From: Anaerolineaceae bacterium
GTDB taxonomy: Bacteria; Chloroflexota; Anaerolineae; Aggregatilineales; Phototrophicaceae
Assembly: GCA_016124855.1 (NCBI GenBank)
Contig: WGMX01000011.1
Span: 124,001-188,000 of the forward strand
Direction of reading: 5' to 3'
Length of the DNA stretch: 64,000 nt
Shown here one piece after another: positions 9,282-17,536 of this stretch (its first letter is position 1; each line of letters starts with the position of its first letter). The notes under the pieces were generated by a model. It was not told the DNA's origin. It searched no databases and was given only the letters and a program-made list of their open reading frames with translations. Position numbers and translations under genes: made by a program.

Positions 9282-11254
9282 TACTGCACCTCAATTTCAC
9301 CAATCGTCACATACGGCTGCCCATCGACAGGCAGCGCTTCATTATCGCCATACCAGTAGACTTTGACCACTATGGAGTAATGTCCGGCGGGTAAATCGGC
9401 TGGTAGAGTCAGCGTGTGACGGTCGAAATAAACCTGATTGACCGACCATTGTGTTGTCGGCTTATCGGATGGTGATCCATTATGGTCAGCACGAACCGCA
9501 CCCGCGCTGTCCAGCACAAACACCCCCACTGAATAATCGAGCGTTGGTTGCTTCAGCACTGACCACCAGAGGTCGATTGGCAGTCGTTGGCCTGCATGTG
9601 CCTGCGTCGGTGGCAGCGAATCACGCAATGTAAATACATCACCAAACTGTAGCGGCTTAACATCCAACGCCGGTTTTTCGTACAAAATCATTTTGATGAC
9701 TGAATCCCCAAAACGCTGCCGATAATCAGCATTCACCGGTAGTTCACGGCGCATAACCGCTCTAAATCCAGACGCACCATTATCCAGTGCGCTCATAATT
9801 TGCGGTGCTTGCAACCACTGCACCACCCAGACACGCCGATGCGATTCCAACTGCGGCGTGATCGCTGGCAGCAGATTTTTGTCGTGTGAGTAAATATCGG
9901 CGCGGGTAATGGTGCGGATAATTTCAGCGTTGGGGATTATCTGCCGCAGTTGATAGGCAAATGCGTTGTCATCCCAGCCCGTTTCCAGCACGATTAAGTC
10001 ACCGACCGCATAATCTTCGGCTCCTATTTGTGCTACTTTGTCGCTGTCGATTCGCGGCTGGATGACCATCGGAGTTGCCAACGTCACAATCACCCATGCG
10101 CCGATTAATATGTTGGCAATCGTGATTGTAGAGGATGATTTTAGCCCCTCTCCATGAAATGGGGAGGGGTTGGGGTGGGGATTATTAATCTCACTCGCGC
10201 CGTAACCACAGACCACCGTCAACATCGGCACAAGAAACACCAGCGTTCGTCCTGAGAGCAAATTAAATTTGACGCTCAAGATGAACATGATGACGAGCAG
10301 TCCAATGCCGCCGAGTGCGACAACCCACTGTAGGGCAGCACCTGCGTGTGCTCCCTTCCGATTCTGCCACATCGCCCTGACTGCCAATGCGCCCAAGCCC
10401 AGCAGCAGCGCCCACTGTGTTCCGAGCAGCAGTTCACCCAGCGGCGGAATTTTGGCAAGCGTCGCGGCATACGTTCCCGGTAAGTTACCGATACCGCTGG
10501 TCAATGTCGGAAATTGAATGGTCGCGATCACCCACATCCACGGCGCATATAAAACCGCTGCGATAATCCACGCAACGATCAGATAAAGTTTTGGACGGAA
10601 GGGTGAAGTCGGTTTGTGGTTTCCCTCGCCCTGAGGGAGAGGGACTAAGGGTGAGGGTGAATATTTCCAAAATAATCCGACAATAATTTGCATCGCTAAC
10701 GGCAGTACGGCAAAGTACAGGGTGTAAAAGGCTAACGTCAGACTGAGGATATAGCCCAACAATATCCCTAATTGAGGACGCTTCAAATATCTCAGAAAGC
10801 ATAACCACGACAGTGCGACAAACAGCATGAACCAGCCATAATGTCGCACTTCCTGACTGTAGTAAACAGCAATTGGCAAAACCGCCAATAATAGGGCTGC
10901 ATACAACCCTGTGCGCCGCCCAAATATATCCGCGCCGATGCGATAGATGACTGCGACGGTAAGCAGTCCCGCCGCGATGCTCAGGTATCGCAGTGCTAAA
11001 AGGCTGTCACCTGCCAGCGAACGCCATCCACGCAGCGCCACAAAATAAAGTGGTGGGTGACGATCATGGGCGAGGTTATCCAGCACGACATCCAAGTGGG
11101 CATCATCCGTCGCCCAGATGCTCCAGCCTTCATCCGTCCACACCGGCCAACTGCTCACATTGATGATGCGTGTGGCGGCTGCAAGAAGCAGAATGGCGAT
11201 TGCAATCCAAAAAATTTGTTTATTTAAAACGTGAAAAAACTGAGAAGGACGCAT
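9281..11254 (-). CDS. Glycosyltransferase family 39-like membrane protein
   Basis: A 657-residue membrane protein with an N-terminal helix, the PVWTDEGWSIWATDDAH loop holding the acidic residues expected of a GT-C active site near residues 35-50, and the HDRHPPLYFVALRGW motif soon after. About ten helices follow, then a soluble C-terminal beta domain from about residue 480. By family it transfers sugars from polyprenyl phosphate donors outside the membrane. Two palindromic repeat elements are inserted in frame, giving the foreign-looking loops PLVPLPQGEG near residue 200 and PHPNPSPFHGEG near residue 360. It lies 2 nt after the upstream unknown gene and overlaps yfhO by 1 nt. Confidence 0.85.
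   Translation of the reverse strand: MRPSQFFHVLNKQIFWIAIAILLLAAATRIINVSSWPVWTDEGWSIWATDDAHLDVVLDNLAHDRHPPLYFVALRGWRSLAGDSLLALRYLSIAAGLLTVAVIYRIGADIFGRRTGLYAALLLAVLPIAVYYSQEVRHYGWFMLFVALSWLCFLRYLKRPQLGILLGYILSLTLAFYTLYFAVLPLAMQIIVGLFWKYSPSPLVPLPQGEGNHKPTSPFRPKLYLIVAWIIAAVLYAPWMWVIATIQFPTLTSGIGNLPGTYAATLAKIPPLGELLLGTQWALLLGLGALAVRAMWQNRKGAHAGAALQWVVALGGIGLLVIMFILSVKFNLLSGRTLVFLVPMLTVVCGYGASEINNPHPNPSPFHGEGLKSSSTITIANILIGAWVIVTLATPMVIQPRIDSDKVAQIGAEDYAVGDLIVLETGWDDNAFAYQLRQIIPNAEIIRTITRADIYSHDKNLLPAITPQLESHRRVWVVQWLQAPQIMSALDNGASGFRAVMRRELPVNADYRQRFGDSVIKMILYEKPALDVKPLQFGDVFTLRDSLPPTQAHAGQRLPIDLWWSVLKQPTLDYSVGVFVLDSAGAVRADHNGSPSDKPTTQWSVNQVYFDRHTLTLPADLPAGHYSIVVKVYWYGDNEALPVDGQPYVTIGEIEVQ
10143..10181. 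repeat. In-gene palindromic element, copy A
   Basis: The arms CCCCTCTCCAT and ATGGGGAGGGG with a 3-nt loop are followed by a G-rich tail ending GGGGTGGGG. It lies inside the GT39 gene and is translated as a proline-rich loop between predicted membrane helices. The frame is preserved. Confidence 0.75.
10621..10660. repeat. In-gene palindromic element, copy B
   Basis: Imperfect arms CCCTCGCCC and GGGAGAGGG are followed by a tail AGGGTGAGGGTGA. It has the same layout as copy A and is again inside the GT39 gene, translated as LVPLPQGEG. This type of element is familiar from intergenic regions of many bacteria, where the tail is usually GGGTGAGGG. Confidence 0.75.
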
Positions 11255-11256
11255 AC

Positions 11257-11973
11257 TTATGGTTGTGGTTGCTCAATAAACCATAGTTCTGCACCATGCA
11301 GTTTATTGAATTCATTGAATCTATCCCCTGCTTCACTCAATAAGTATCCTCCCGAGCCACCCAAATTAAACAAGGGTTGCCAGAAGGGAAGGTATTTATC
11401 GGACATGGGTTTGTGCCGGATTGACGCATTTTGCCCGACGACAAACGGAATATTGCCCGTGAGTTGTAAGAAATGCTGACCTAATGTTTTGTAATAATAA
11501 TCACCAACTTCAGGATGACTTTTCGCACATCCAACCAATAACGGCGTATTGGGCAGTTTGGCGATCAAATGAACAAGACTTTTAGCATTTTCTGCTTCAA
11601 ACCATTCTGTAAAAAACGACGAAGGAAATCCATCGAGTGTCTTAGTCATGTTCCAGATTTGTTCAACATCATAATTTTCTACGCTAATAGATTTATATTG
11701 AGCAAAGTAAGGGCGTGGATCAGCCTCAAAAGACAAAATCGTCCAATCTAAATCAAGCGCAGGAAGCAGTGCATAATCAAGCGATTTTCCATATACAGTA
11801 GTCCAACCATCAATGATGAGATGGCGAACGCCAATTTTATGGGCAGAGAGCAGCACATGCTTCCATAATTTTAAAGGTGCATCATTGGGATCGGGGATAT
11901 GGAAAAAGACGACATGTTGATGAAAGCTCTTTTCAATAATTTCATCAACGTTTCGCCAGTGTGTCGCCGTCAA
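11257..11973 (-). CDS. Hypothetical protein, first gene of the GT39-YfhO operon
   Basis: A 238-residue soluble protein with no family I recognise. It has no signal peptide and no membrane helix. It appears to be alpha/beta, with hydrophobic strands such as HVVFFHIPD and HLIIDGW near the start and TPLLVGCAKSHPE later, and is moderately rich in aromatic residues. The start is a TTG: AGAAGG lies 7 nt upstream and no ATG is better placed. It ends 2 nt before the GT39 gene, so it is probably co-transcribed with it. Confidence 0.6.
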   Translation of the reverse strand: MTATHWRNVDEIIEKSFHQHVVFFHIPDPNDAPLKLWKHVLLSAHKIGVRHLIIDGWTTVYGKSLDYALLPALDLDWTILSFEADPRPYFAQYKSISVENYDVEQIWNMTKTLDGFPSSFFTEWFEAENAKSLVHLIAKLPNTPLLVGCAKSHPEVGDYYYKTLGQHFLQLTGNIPFVVGQNASIRHKPMSDKYLPFWQPLFNLGGSGGYLLSEAGDRFNEFNKLHGAELWFIEQPQP

Positions 11974-12017
11974 AAGTTTACCTTCTCACACAACATAGCA
12001 AGATAATCAACAATTAT

Positions 12018-12605
12018 TTACCGCAGCGCCCACTCTGGAATGGTAAAGATTTGGTCAGTGGTTAATTCCAAACCGGAAAATAAATCCGCCAAATCGAGTG
12101 TTTGTGAACCGCGATAAATACGAATTTCAGGGTTATTGTCACGGCGATATTGGTGCAGTTCTTGGGTCGTTGGATAGACTAACCAGACTTGTTCAGTTCC
12201 CTTCGCCAAATAGGTTCGCAGCTTGGTTTGTACATCATCGGCATCTTCGCCGGGTGAGATTACCTCAACCGCCAAATCGGGAATGCCCGGATACGGTTTG
12301 CTCACATCTGGCATCGGCAGAATGTTTTGTAAGCGAATAAATGAGATGTCGGGCACAAACGAGTCTTTTAAACCCTTTGCCTCTGAATACATGAGGTAGG
12401 TCAGACCAGTCGAAAATATAACACCCAAAACTGTTTGATCACTATAGGCAGACAGGGCATGATAAATATTCTGACTAACAAGCTGATGTAGAACGCCTGC
12501 CGAACACTTCTCCTTAGGAACTGTGTTGATGATTTCAACGCGCTTGCCAAGCTTGAGTAACTCGTCAAGAGAGAGTAACTTCGGTTTTGCTGGTGCGTCT
12601 AACAT
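12018..12605 (-). CDS. Uma2 family protein (PD-(D/E)XK nuclease fold), copy 1
   Basis: A 195-residue protein with the Uma2 signature: GIPDLAVEVISPGE supplies the Asp and Glu of the PD-(D/E)XK core, followed by VWLVYPTTQELHQY. Uma2 (DUF820) proteins are very abundant in cyanobacteria and Chloroflexota and are described as putative restriction endonuclease-like proteins; their biological role is unsettled. The gene starts 3 nt after the stop of the second Uma2 gene, with GAGGGC as ribosome site inside that gene's end. Confidence 0.88.
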   Translation of the reverse strand: MLDAPAKPKLLSLDELLKLGKRVEIINTVPKEKCSAGVLHQLVSQNIYHALSAYSDQTVLGVIFSTGLTYLMYSEAKGLKDSFVPDISFIRLQNILPMPDVSKPYPGIPDLAVEVISPGEDADDVQTKLRTYLAKGTEQVWLVYPTTQELHQYRRDNNPEIRIYRGSQTLDLADLFSGLELTTDQIFTIPEWALR

Positions 12606-12608
12606 AGG

Positions 12609-13160
12609 TTAGCCCTCGAATATGGATTGAACCGTTGTTGTGAAGTCCGGCAATACGGGGGCACCGCTAATTGTGTCGCCCATGGTATAGAATTCCACAT
12701 CGTCGGGTGTTACAACTTCGACAAGTTGTTTCGATGGGTAGACCAACCAGACCATACGTGTTCCATTCGCCAATAGATAATCAGCTTTCTCGCGCAGTTT
12801 TTTGATGCTATCCGATGGAGATTGGATTTCGACAGCCAAATCAGGCATATGGGACAGTGGGCCTTTTTTACCAACGGGCTGGGTTACATCTACATAAAAT
12901 GAAATATCCGGCTGACGACCGTTGTAGTTGTCATTAGGGGCACGATGCAGCACTTCCACAGCGACACGTCCAAAGTTGTTTTGCCGAGAATAGATTTTGA
13001 AATCTGTCGAAATATTGACCGCAATCACGCCATGCTCTTGAGTTGGCACTTTTTCGACAATCTCCCCGTTGATGAGTTCAAATAGGCGCTCGCTATTTTC
13101 AGGCAGGTTGATAAATGCCTCGAATTCCTCGAAGGTATACACCTTTTTAGCGACAAACAT
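12609..13160 (-). CDS. Uma2 family protein (PD-(D/E)XK nuclease fold), copy 2
   Basis: A tandem relative of the preceding gene, about 183 residues. It carries QPDISFYVDV and HMPDLAVEIQSPSD, the nuclease-core motif, followed by VWLVYPSKQLVEV. It begins MFVAKKVYTFEEFEAF, a frequent Uma2 opening. The frame can be extended four codons to a TTG at 13172; I prefer the ATG at 13160. It is the first gene of a two-gene Uma2 operon. The two copies differ enough to be old duplicates or independently acquired members. Confidence 0.87.
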   Translation of the reverse strand: MFVAKKVYTFEEFEAFINLPENSERLFELINGEIVEKVPTQEHGVIAVNISTDFKIYSRQNNFGRVAVEVLHRAPNDNYNGRQPDISFYVDVTQPVGKKGPLSHMPDLAVEIQSPSDSIKKLREKADYLLANGTRMVWLVYPSKQLVEVVTPDDVEFYTMGDTISGAPVLPDFTTTVQSIFEG

Positions 13161-13224
13161 TGTGCATTCCAATCCACTTAGTCTTGAAGTGAATTATACA
13201 ACATAACGCACCCTCGAAACCGGA

Positions 13225-14382
13225 TTACATACTCCCCATCTCCCGCAGCACATGACGGGCGATTACCATACGCTGAATCTCGCTTGTGCCTTCGCCGATG
13301 CTCATGAGGCGTTGGTCGCGGTACATGCGCTCGACTGGAAATTCGCGGCTGTAGCCATAACTACCATGAATTTGGACGGCATTATGACAGACCTTCTCGG
13401 CAACTTCGGATGCTTTCAATTTGCCCATCGCCGCCATTTTGCCGAAGTCTTTGCCGTTGTCTTTCAACCACGCCGCGCGATAAACCAACATGCGTGCCGC
13501 CTCGATCTCAACGGCTGCGTCTGCCAGCATCCATTGAATCGCTTGATGCTCACTAATCGGTTTGCCAAATGTGCGCCGCTGTTGGGCATAACGCACGGCT
13601 TCCTCAAAGGCTGCCTGTGCGAGGCCGATACTCAACGCGCCGATGCTGATACGTCCACCGTCTAATGTTTGCATGGTTTGATGAAAACCACGACCTTCTT
13701 CACCGAGCAAAGCATCAGCAGGAACACGAACATTATCGAAGGTCAGCATTTGCGTTGGCGAGCCTTTTAGCCCCATCTTCTTTTCCGGCGGATGAATGGT
13801 CAACCCCGGCGTTCCCGGCTCAACCAGCAGCATCCCGAAGCCGCGCGTTCCGGCTTCTTTGTTCAGCCGCACTAATGTCACGATTACGGGCGCGAACTTG
13901 GGATTGGTGATCCATGCTTTGCTGCCATTGATGACCCAACTATCACCATCACGAACGGCACTGGTTTGAACACCACTTGCCAGATCAGAACCCGCACCCG
14001 GTTCGGTCAACGCCAGCGAACCGAGAAAATTACCGCTGGTCAGCTTGGGCAAATACTTTGCTTTTTGAGCGTCTGTTCCCCAATTGTTGATCGGCCCACA
14101 GCATAAACCGTTATGGGCAGATACCGAAAGCGCAGTTGATCCACATGCCCAACCCAATTCTTCAACCGCAATTGCTGCGCTTAATGTATCTAAATCCACA
14201 CCGCCGTAAGCCTCCGGCACTTGCAATCCGGTCAAACCCAAAGCAGGCATCTTGTGAATGGCTTCCCAGCGTATCTCACCAGTTTCATCGACTTCTGTGG
14301 CATATGGCTTGAGTTCTTTGGCGCAAAAATCGTGTACGGCCCGTTGATACATCTGCTGTTCGGAGGTCAGTTCAAAATCCAT
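13225..14382 (-). CDS. Acyl-CoA dehydrogenase
   Basis: A 385-residue FAD-dependent dehydrogenase of full family length, which introduces the alpha-beta double bond into acyl-CoA in fatty-acid or branched-chain amino-acid breakdown. Visible motifs are LTEPGAGSDLASG near residue 130, KAWITN near 160, the FAD-binding RRTFGKPISEHQ near 270 and the C-terminal RMYRDQRLMSIGEGTSEIQ containing the likely catalytic Glu. AAAGGA precedes the start. No other beta-oxidation gene is nearby, so the chain-length preference cannot be inferred from context. Confidence 0.94.
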   Translation of the reverse strand: MDFELTSEQQMYQRAVHDFCAKELKPYATEVDETGEIRWEAIHKMPALGLTGLQVPEAYGGVDLDTLSAAIAVEELGWACGSTALSVSAHNGLCCGPINNWGTDAQKAKYLPKLTSGNFLGSLALTEPGAGSDLASGVQTSAVRDGDSWVINGSKAWITNPKFAPVIVTLVRLNKEAGTRGFGMLLVEPGTPGLTIHPPEKKMGLKGSPTQMLTFDNVRVPADALLGEEGRGFHQTMQTLDGGRISIGALSIGLAQAAFEEAVRYAQQRRTFGKPISEHQAIQWMLADAAVEIEAARMLVYRAAWLKDNGKDFGKMAAMGKLKASEVAEKVCHNAVQIHGSYGYSREFPVERMYRDQRLMSIGEGTSEIQRMVIARHVLREMGSM

Positions 14383-14492
14383 TTTTTAAGTAGTCCTTTG
14401 TAGCGACTTGATACATCGCGTCCGGTGCATAATTTCTCAAAAATTATTCTTGATTATAGCCTGTGCCTTCAATCAGATGTCTAATAACGAAA

Positions 14493-14520
14493 GTCTAAAG
14501 ACTATTGACTAACGACTAAA
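14493..14520. repeat. Heptameric array GTCT/GACTNNN, four units
   Basis: The units GTCTAAA, GACTATT, GACTAAC and GACTAAA follow each other with an exact 7-bp period and end directly at the stop codon of the minus-strand membrane-protein gene at 14521. Confidence 0.65.
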
Positions 14521-14871
14521 TCAAAACCCAATGGCCTGCCGCACCAACATTAGCAAAAACAAACCGACACCCCAACCGGCGTAACCTGCCACAATCATCG
14601 GGATGAGCTTCCAACCGGCCCGTGCTGCCAGCCACGCAATGATGACAAAGGCGAAGGTCGGTACGAGGTTGAACATCAAGGCGCGGGTGAACTGTTCCAT
14701 CTCGGCTTTGGTGCTGCTGCCATAGACCAGCCAGATGCCCAACGGCAGGTTAATCGGCATCGTCACCGCGATTGCCGCGATGGTCTTAGAATACTCCCTG
14801 ATGACCGCGATAAAAATAATAATGATGATCGAGACGATGACCGGTGCGACTTTTCCCCACGCGATTTCCAT
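14521..14871 (-). CDS. Small integral membrane protein, unknown function
   Basis: About 116 residues with four hydrophobic segments (VAPVIVSIIIIIFIAVI, an IAAIAVTMPINLPLGIW segment, LVPTFAFVIIAWLAA and AGYAGWGVGLFLLML). It has the size and layout of small DUF3147-like membrane proteins, but I cannot assign a family. ATG 14871 is preceded by AGGA at 10 nt; the TTG two codons upstream is less likely. It stands alone between the acyl-CoA dehydrogenase and the divergent iron-sulfur gene. Confidence 0.65.
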   Translation of the reverse strand: MEIAWGKVAPVIVSIIIIIFIAVIREYSKTIAAIAVTMPINLPLGIWLVYGSSTKAEMEQFTRALMFNLVPTFAFVIIAWLAARAGWKLIPMIVAGYAGWGVGLFLLMLVRQAIGF

Positions 14872-15029
14872 AAGCAAAACGTCCTATCCTTGACCTCGCG
14901 GGTCGGTTACACATGAGTAAAAACACTGTAAAATTTGCCCATGCCCATGATTAACGGTATTTTCGTTAGCAGGATTGTAGCAACCAGACTATTTCTCGTC
15001 ACGTACCAGCTAAATCAGGAGAAGGCACG

Positions 15030-15683
15030 ATGGCACACCGCATTCACAACTACACTGGCGAAAAGATAGATGTCTCTTATGACGTGGGACGTTGTATTCA
15101 TGCGGAAGAATGTATTGACCGTTTACATGCCGTCTTCGATAACAGTAAACGTCCGTGGGTGCAGCCGGATGCCGGATTAGCGGATGGTGTAGCGGCAACT
15201 GTTCTCCACTGTCCGTCCGGTGCGCTGCATTACCAGCGCAAAGACAGCGGCGCGGTTGAGCCGATTCCTGAACATAACACCATTCGCTTATCCGAAAATG
15301 GCCCGCTGTATCTGCGCGGCGATTTTACTATCGTCAATGGTCAGGGCGAGTTGGTTGTGAATGATACGCGCGCTGCTCTCTGCCGCTGTGGCGCATCACA
15401 AAATAAACCCTTCTGCGATAACACCCACATCACGATTGGCTTTGTCGCACCGCCTACCGTCGCCGAACCCCAAACAACCGTCGAAACATTAGACGGCGGT
15501 AAGCTGAAGATCGAAACCACCACTAATGGTCCGCTGCATATTAGCGGCAATTTCACCATTTTGAACGAGGCTGGCGAGTTGGTTTATCAAGGCACAGACG
15601 AATGGTTCTGCCGCTGCGGAGGTTCTGGCAACAAACCGTTCTGCGATAACACCCACATGAAGAAGGGCTTTGTCGCTGAATAA
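15030..15683 (+). CDS. Iron-sulfur protein: DUF1271-type ferredoxin domain plus two CDGSH domains
   Basis: A 217-residue soluble protein in three parts. The first 75 residues resemble the divergent Fer4_19/DUF1271 ferredoxin domain (GRCIHAEECI and HCPSGAL hold cysteines). Two CDGSH-type segments follow: CRCGASQNKPFCDNTH near residue 115 and CRCGGSGNKPFCDNTH near 195. Each provides the three-Cys one-His ligand set for a [2Fe-2S] cluster; DNTH replaces the name-giving DGSH. By family it handles electrons or clusters. AGGAGAAGG precedes the start. It converges on the membrane-protein gene 31 nt away. Confidence 0.9.
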   Translation: MAHRIHNYTGEKIDVSYDVGRCIHAEECIDRLHAVFDNSKRPWVQPDAGLADGVAATVLHCPSGALHYQRKDSGAVEPIPEHNTIRLSENGPLYLRGDFTIVNGQGELVVNDTRAALCRCGASQNKPFCDNTHITIGFVAPPTVAEPQTTVETLDGGKLKIETTTNGPLHISGNFTILNEAGELVYQGTDEWFCRCGGSGNKPFCDNTHMKKGFVAE

Positions 15684-15714
15684 TGAGCCGATCACACCTT
15701 CATTTTTATTGATT

Positions 15715-17412
15715 TCAGCCCGACGGTGAGCAAATACGCGCTTCCGTGCCAACGATGGACTGCTGCTGCGAAACAGCACATGGGAGTTCGTCAACCGACT
15801 GATATTCAATTCCCCATTCTTTGAATCGTGATTCGATGCTGACAAAATGATTGAAAGTGATGCTGATGCGCTCACCCGAATTTTTGAGGTGTATCATCTG
15901 CTGTGTTTCTAAAATGCTGCGAGCAACGGCGCTGATTAAATAGGGGGAGGCAATAAGCACTTGATTGATGCATAAAATGATGAGGATGATGCGGCTGAGA
16001 CGGTAAAGCTTTCCGCGCGGCGTAGCAACCATGATGAGAAGGATGGTGAACAGCGGCAGCATCCACAATTGGGGAACAAAGCGCGCCCACCACGCTTCAG
16101 GATTTGACAGCCCGCTAACGAGAATCCCACCCATAAGCAGCAGCAGGACTGAGGCAAACCTCAACCGTCGCCGGTAGCGAGCCAAGGCGATTATCAACAG
16201 GACAATTGTTAGCAGCGCAGCGCTAAAAAGTGGCCCAAAGCCTGCTACACGGGCATCTGGCGCATAGAAGGTTAGGATTTCATCCAATGACACTGTGAAT
16301 GGCAGTTTGTATTGAGAAGGCTTAGTGGTCGCCTGCGATTTTGAGAAGAGAGAGGTGAGCAGCTTTTCCCCCCAGCTCATAGTGGAAAAATTGCTGGGGA
16401 TATTGTCCTCTAAGGGAATAAACGTTTTTAAATTGGACGGATAAAAAGGGTCTCCTTTAGACAGAAACTGACCGATGTACTGGGTGATATACGGATTGTA
16501 GCCAACCAGCAGCACACCGGCGGAGTAGCCCGCGAACAAGCAGGCGACAAAGCCGACACGGTACTGCTTTTTATGCCAGATAAACCAGAGGCTGTAGATC
16601 GCCCCTAAAATAGCGGCATAAATAGCGCCGGTCAGTTTGATGTTGACCATGATAACGATTGCACTCGCAAGGGTGACCATCAAAACTCGGCTCGGTTGGC
16701 GATACATGAGGATGAACAAGCTGACGACAATCACCAGTATCGACGACATTAAGCCGTCTACATAGAAGGTGAATAGCTGGTATATACTGACCGGGTTGAA
16801 GACGACGAGCAGGCTTAACAGCACTACCCGGCGGTGATTCAATGTCCGAAAGGTCGAAAAAGCCGCTGCGCACAGCAAATATGCCGCCAGCATGAGCAGC
16901 ATATGAAATGCTTTGGCCTGCTCTATTTGACCGGTCAATTTGTAGATCGCTACCGCATTCAGCCACGGGCCTTTTGTGAAATGCTCCAAGTGTTGAAAGT
17001 ACACGGCGTTAGTAGGATTACCATAGAACGGATTCCAACCGTTAATCATCTGCAAAATAGCTTCGAAATGATAATTTTGCCCATCCCACGAGGTGTCGTA
17101 TACCAACCCATTCAACAGGGTGAGCACAATGAATGCACTGGCAGCCCAAGCGCTGGTTATAAGAAACATTCGCCGCTGTGTTTGCGGAAAGAACTGCCCG
17201 GCACCCCACCAGACAAAAAGCATGGTTGGGACAGCGGCTAAGGGAATGTGATACCACGCTATCGAAAAGCCTAACAGCAAAAAAAAGCTGCTCACCAGCA
17301 GAAGCATCCCCACAAATATGATCAAGGTCGCGCCCAATAAGATATAAAAATGACGCGCGTAAGGAGCGACGGCTGAACCGGGTAAGATTATGGATCGTCC
17401 CATCATATCCAC
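15715..17412 (-). CDS. Large multi-spanning membrane protein, GT-C-like
   Basis: A 565-residue protein with about eleven hydrophobic helices. The loop after the second or third helix (NGLVYDTSWDGQNYHFEAILQMINGWNPF) contains acidic residues in the place where GT-C glycosyltransferases hold their catalytic Asp, and the pattern of an extended first loop fits a polyprenyl-phosphate-sugar-dependent transferase. No exact family is recognised. The C-terminal 60 residues are soluble and contain several Cys. The most likely role is in envelope polysaccharide or glycoprotein assembly; this is an inference from topology. Confidence 0.65.
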   Translation of the reverse strand: MDMMGRSIILPGSAVAPYARHFYILLGATLIIFVGMLLLVSSFFLLLGFSIAWYHIPLAAVPTMLFVWWGAGQFFPQTQRRMFLITSAWAASAFIVLTLLNGLVYDTSWDGQNYHFEAILQMINGWNPFYGNPTNAVYFQHLEHFTKGPWLNAVAIYKLTGQIEQAKAFHMLLMLAAYLLCAAAFSTFRTLNHRRVVLLSLLVVFNPVSIYQLFTFYVDGLMSSILVIVVSLFILMYRQPSRVLMVTLASAIVIMVNIKLTGAIYAAILGAIYSLWFIWHKKQYRVGFVACLFAGYSAGVLLVGYNPYITQYIGQFLSKGDPFYPSNLKTFIPLEDNIPSNFSTMSWGEKLLTSLFSKSQATTKPSQYKLPFTVSLDEILTFYAPDARVAGFGPLFSAALLTIVLLIIALARYRRRLRFASVLLLLMGGILVSGLSNPEAWWARFVPQLWMLPLFTILLIMVATPRGKLYRLSRIILIILCINQVLIASPYLISAVARSILETQQMIHLKNSGERISITFNHFVSIESRFKEWGIEYQSVDELPCAVSQQQSIVGTEARICSPSG

Positions 17413-17536
17413 TAAAGACCTTGTTTTTAGCTCAGAGGCGAAGAAGATGAGACCGTAGTCAGGTTACTCATCAATTAGAGGACAAACCCTCAATAAGTTA
17501 TCGGTTAAGAAATGCTGCTCTTTCGCACAGGTAAAG

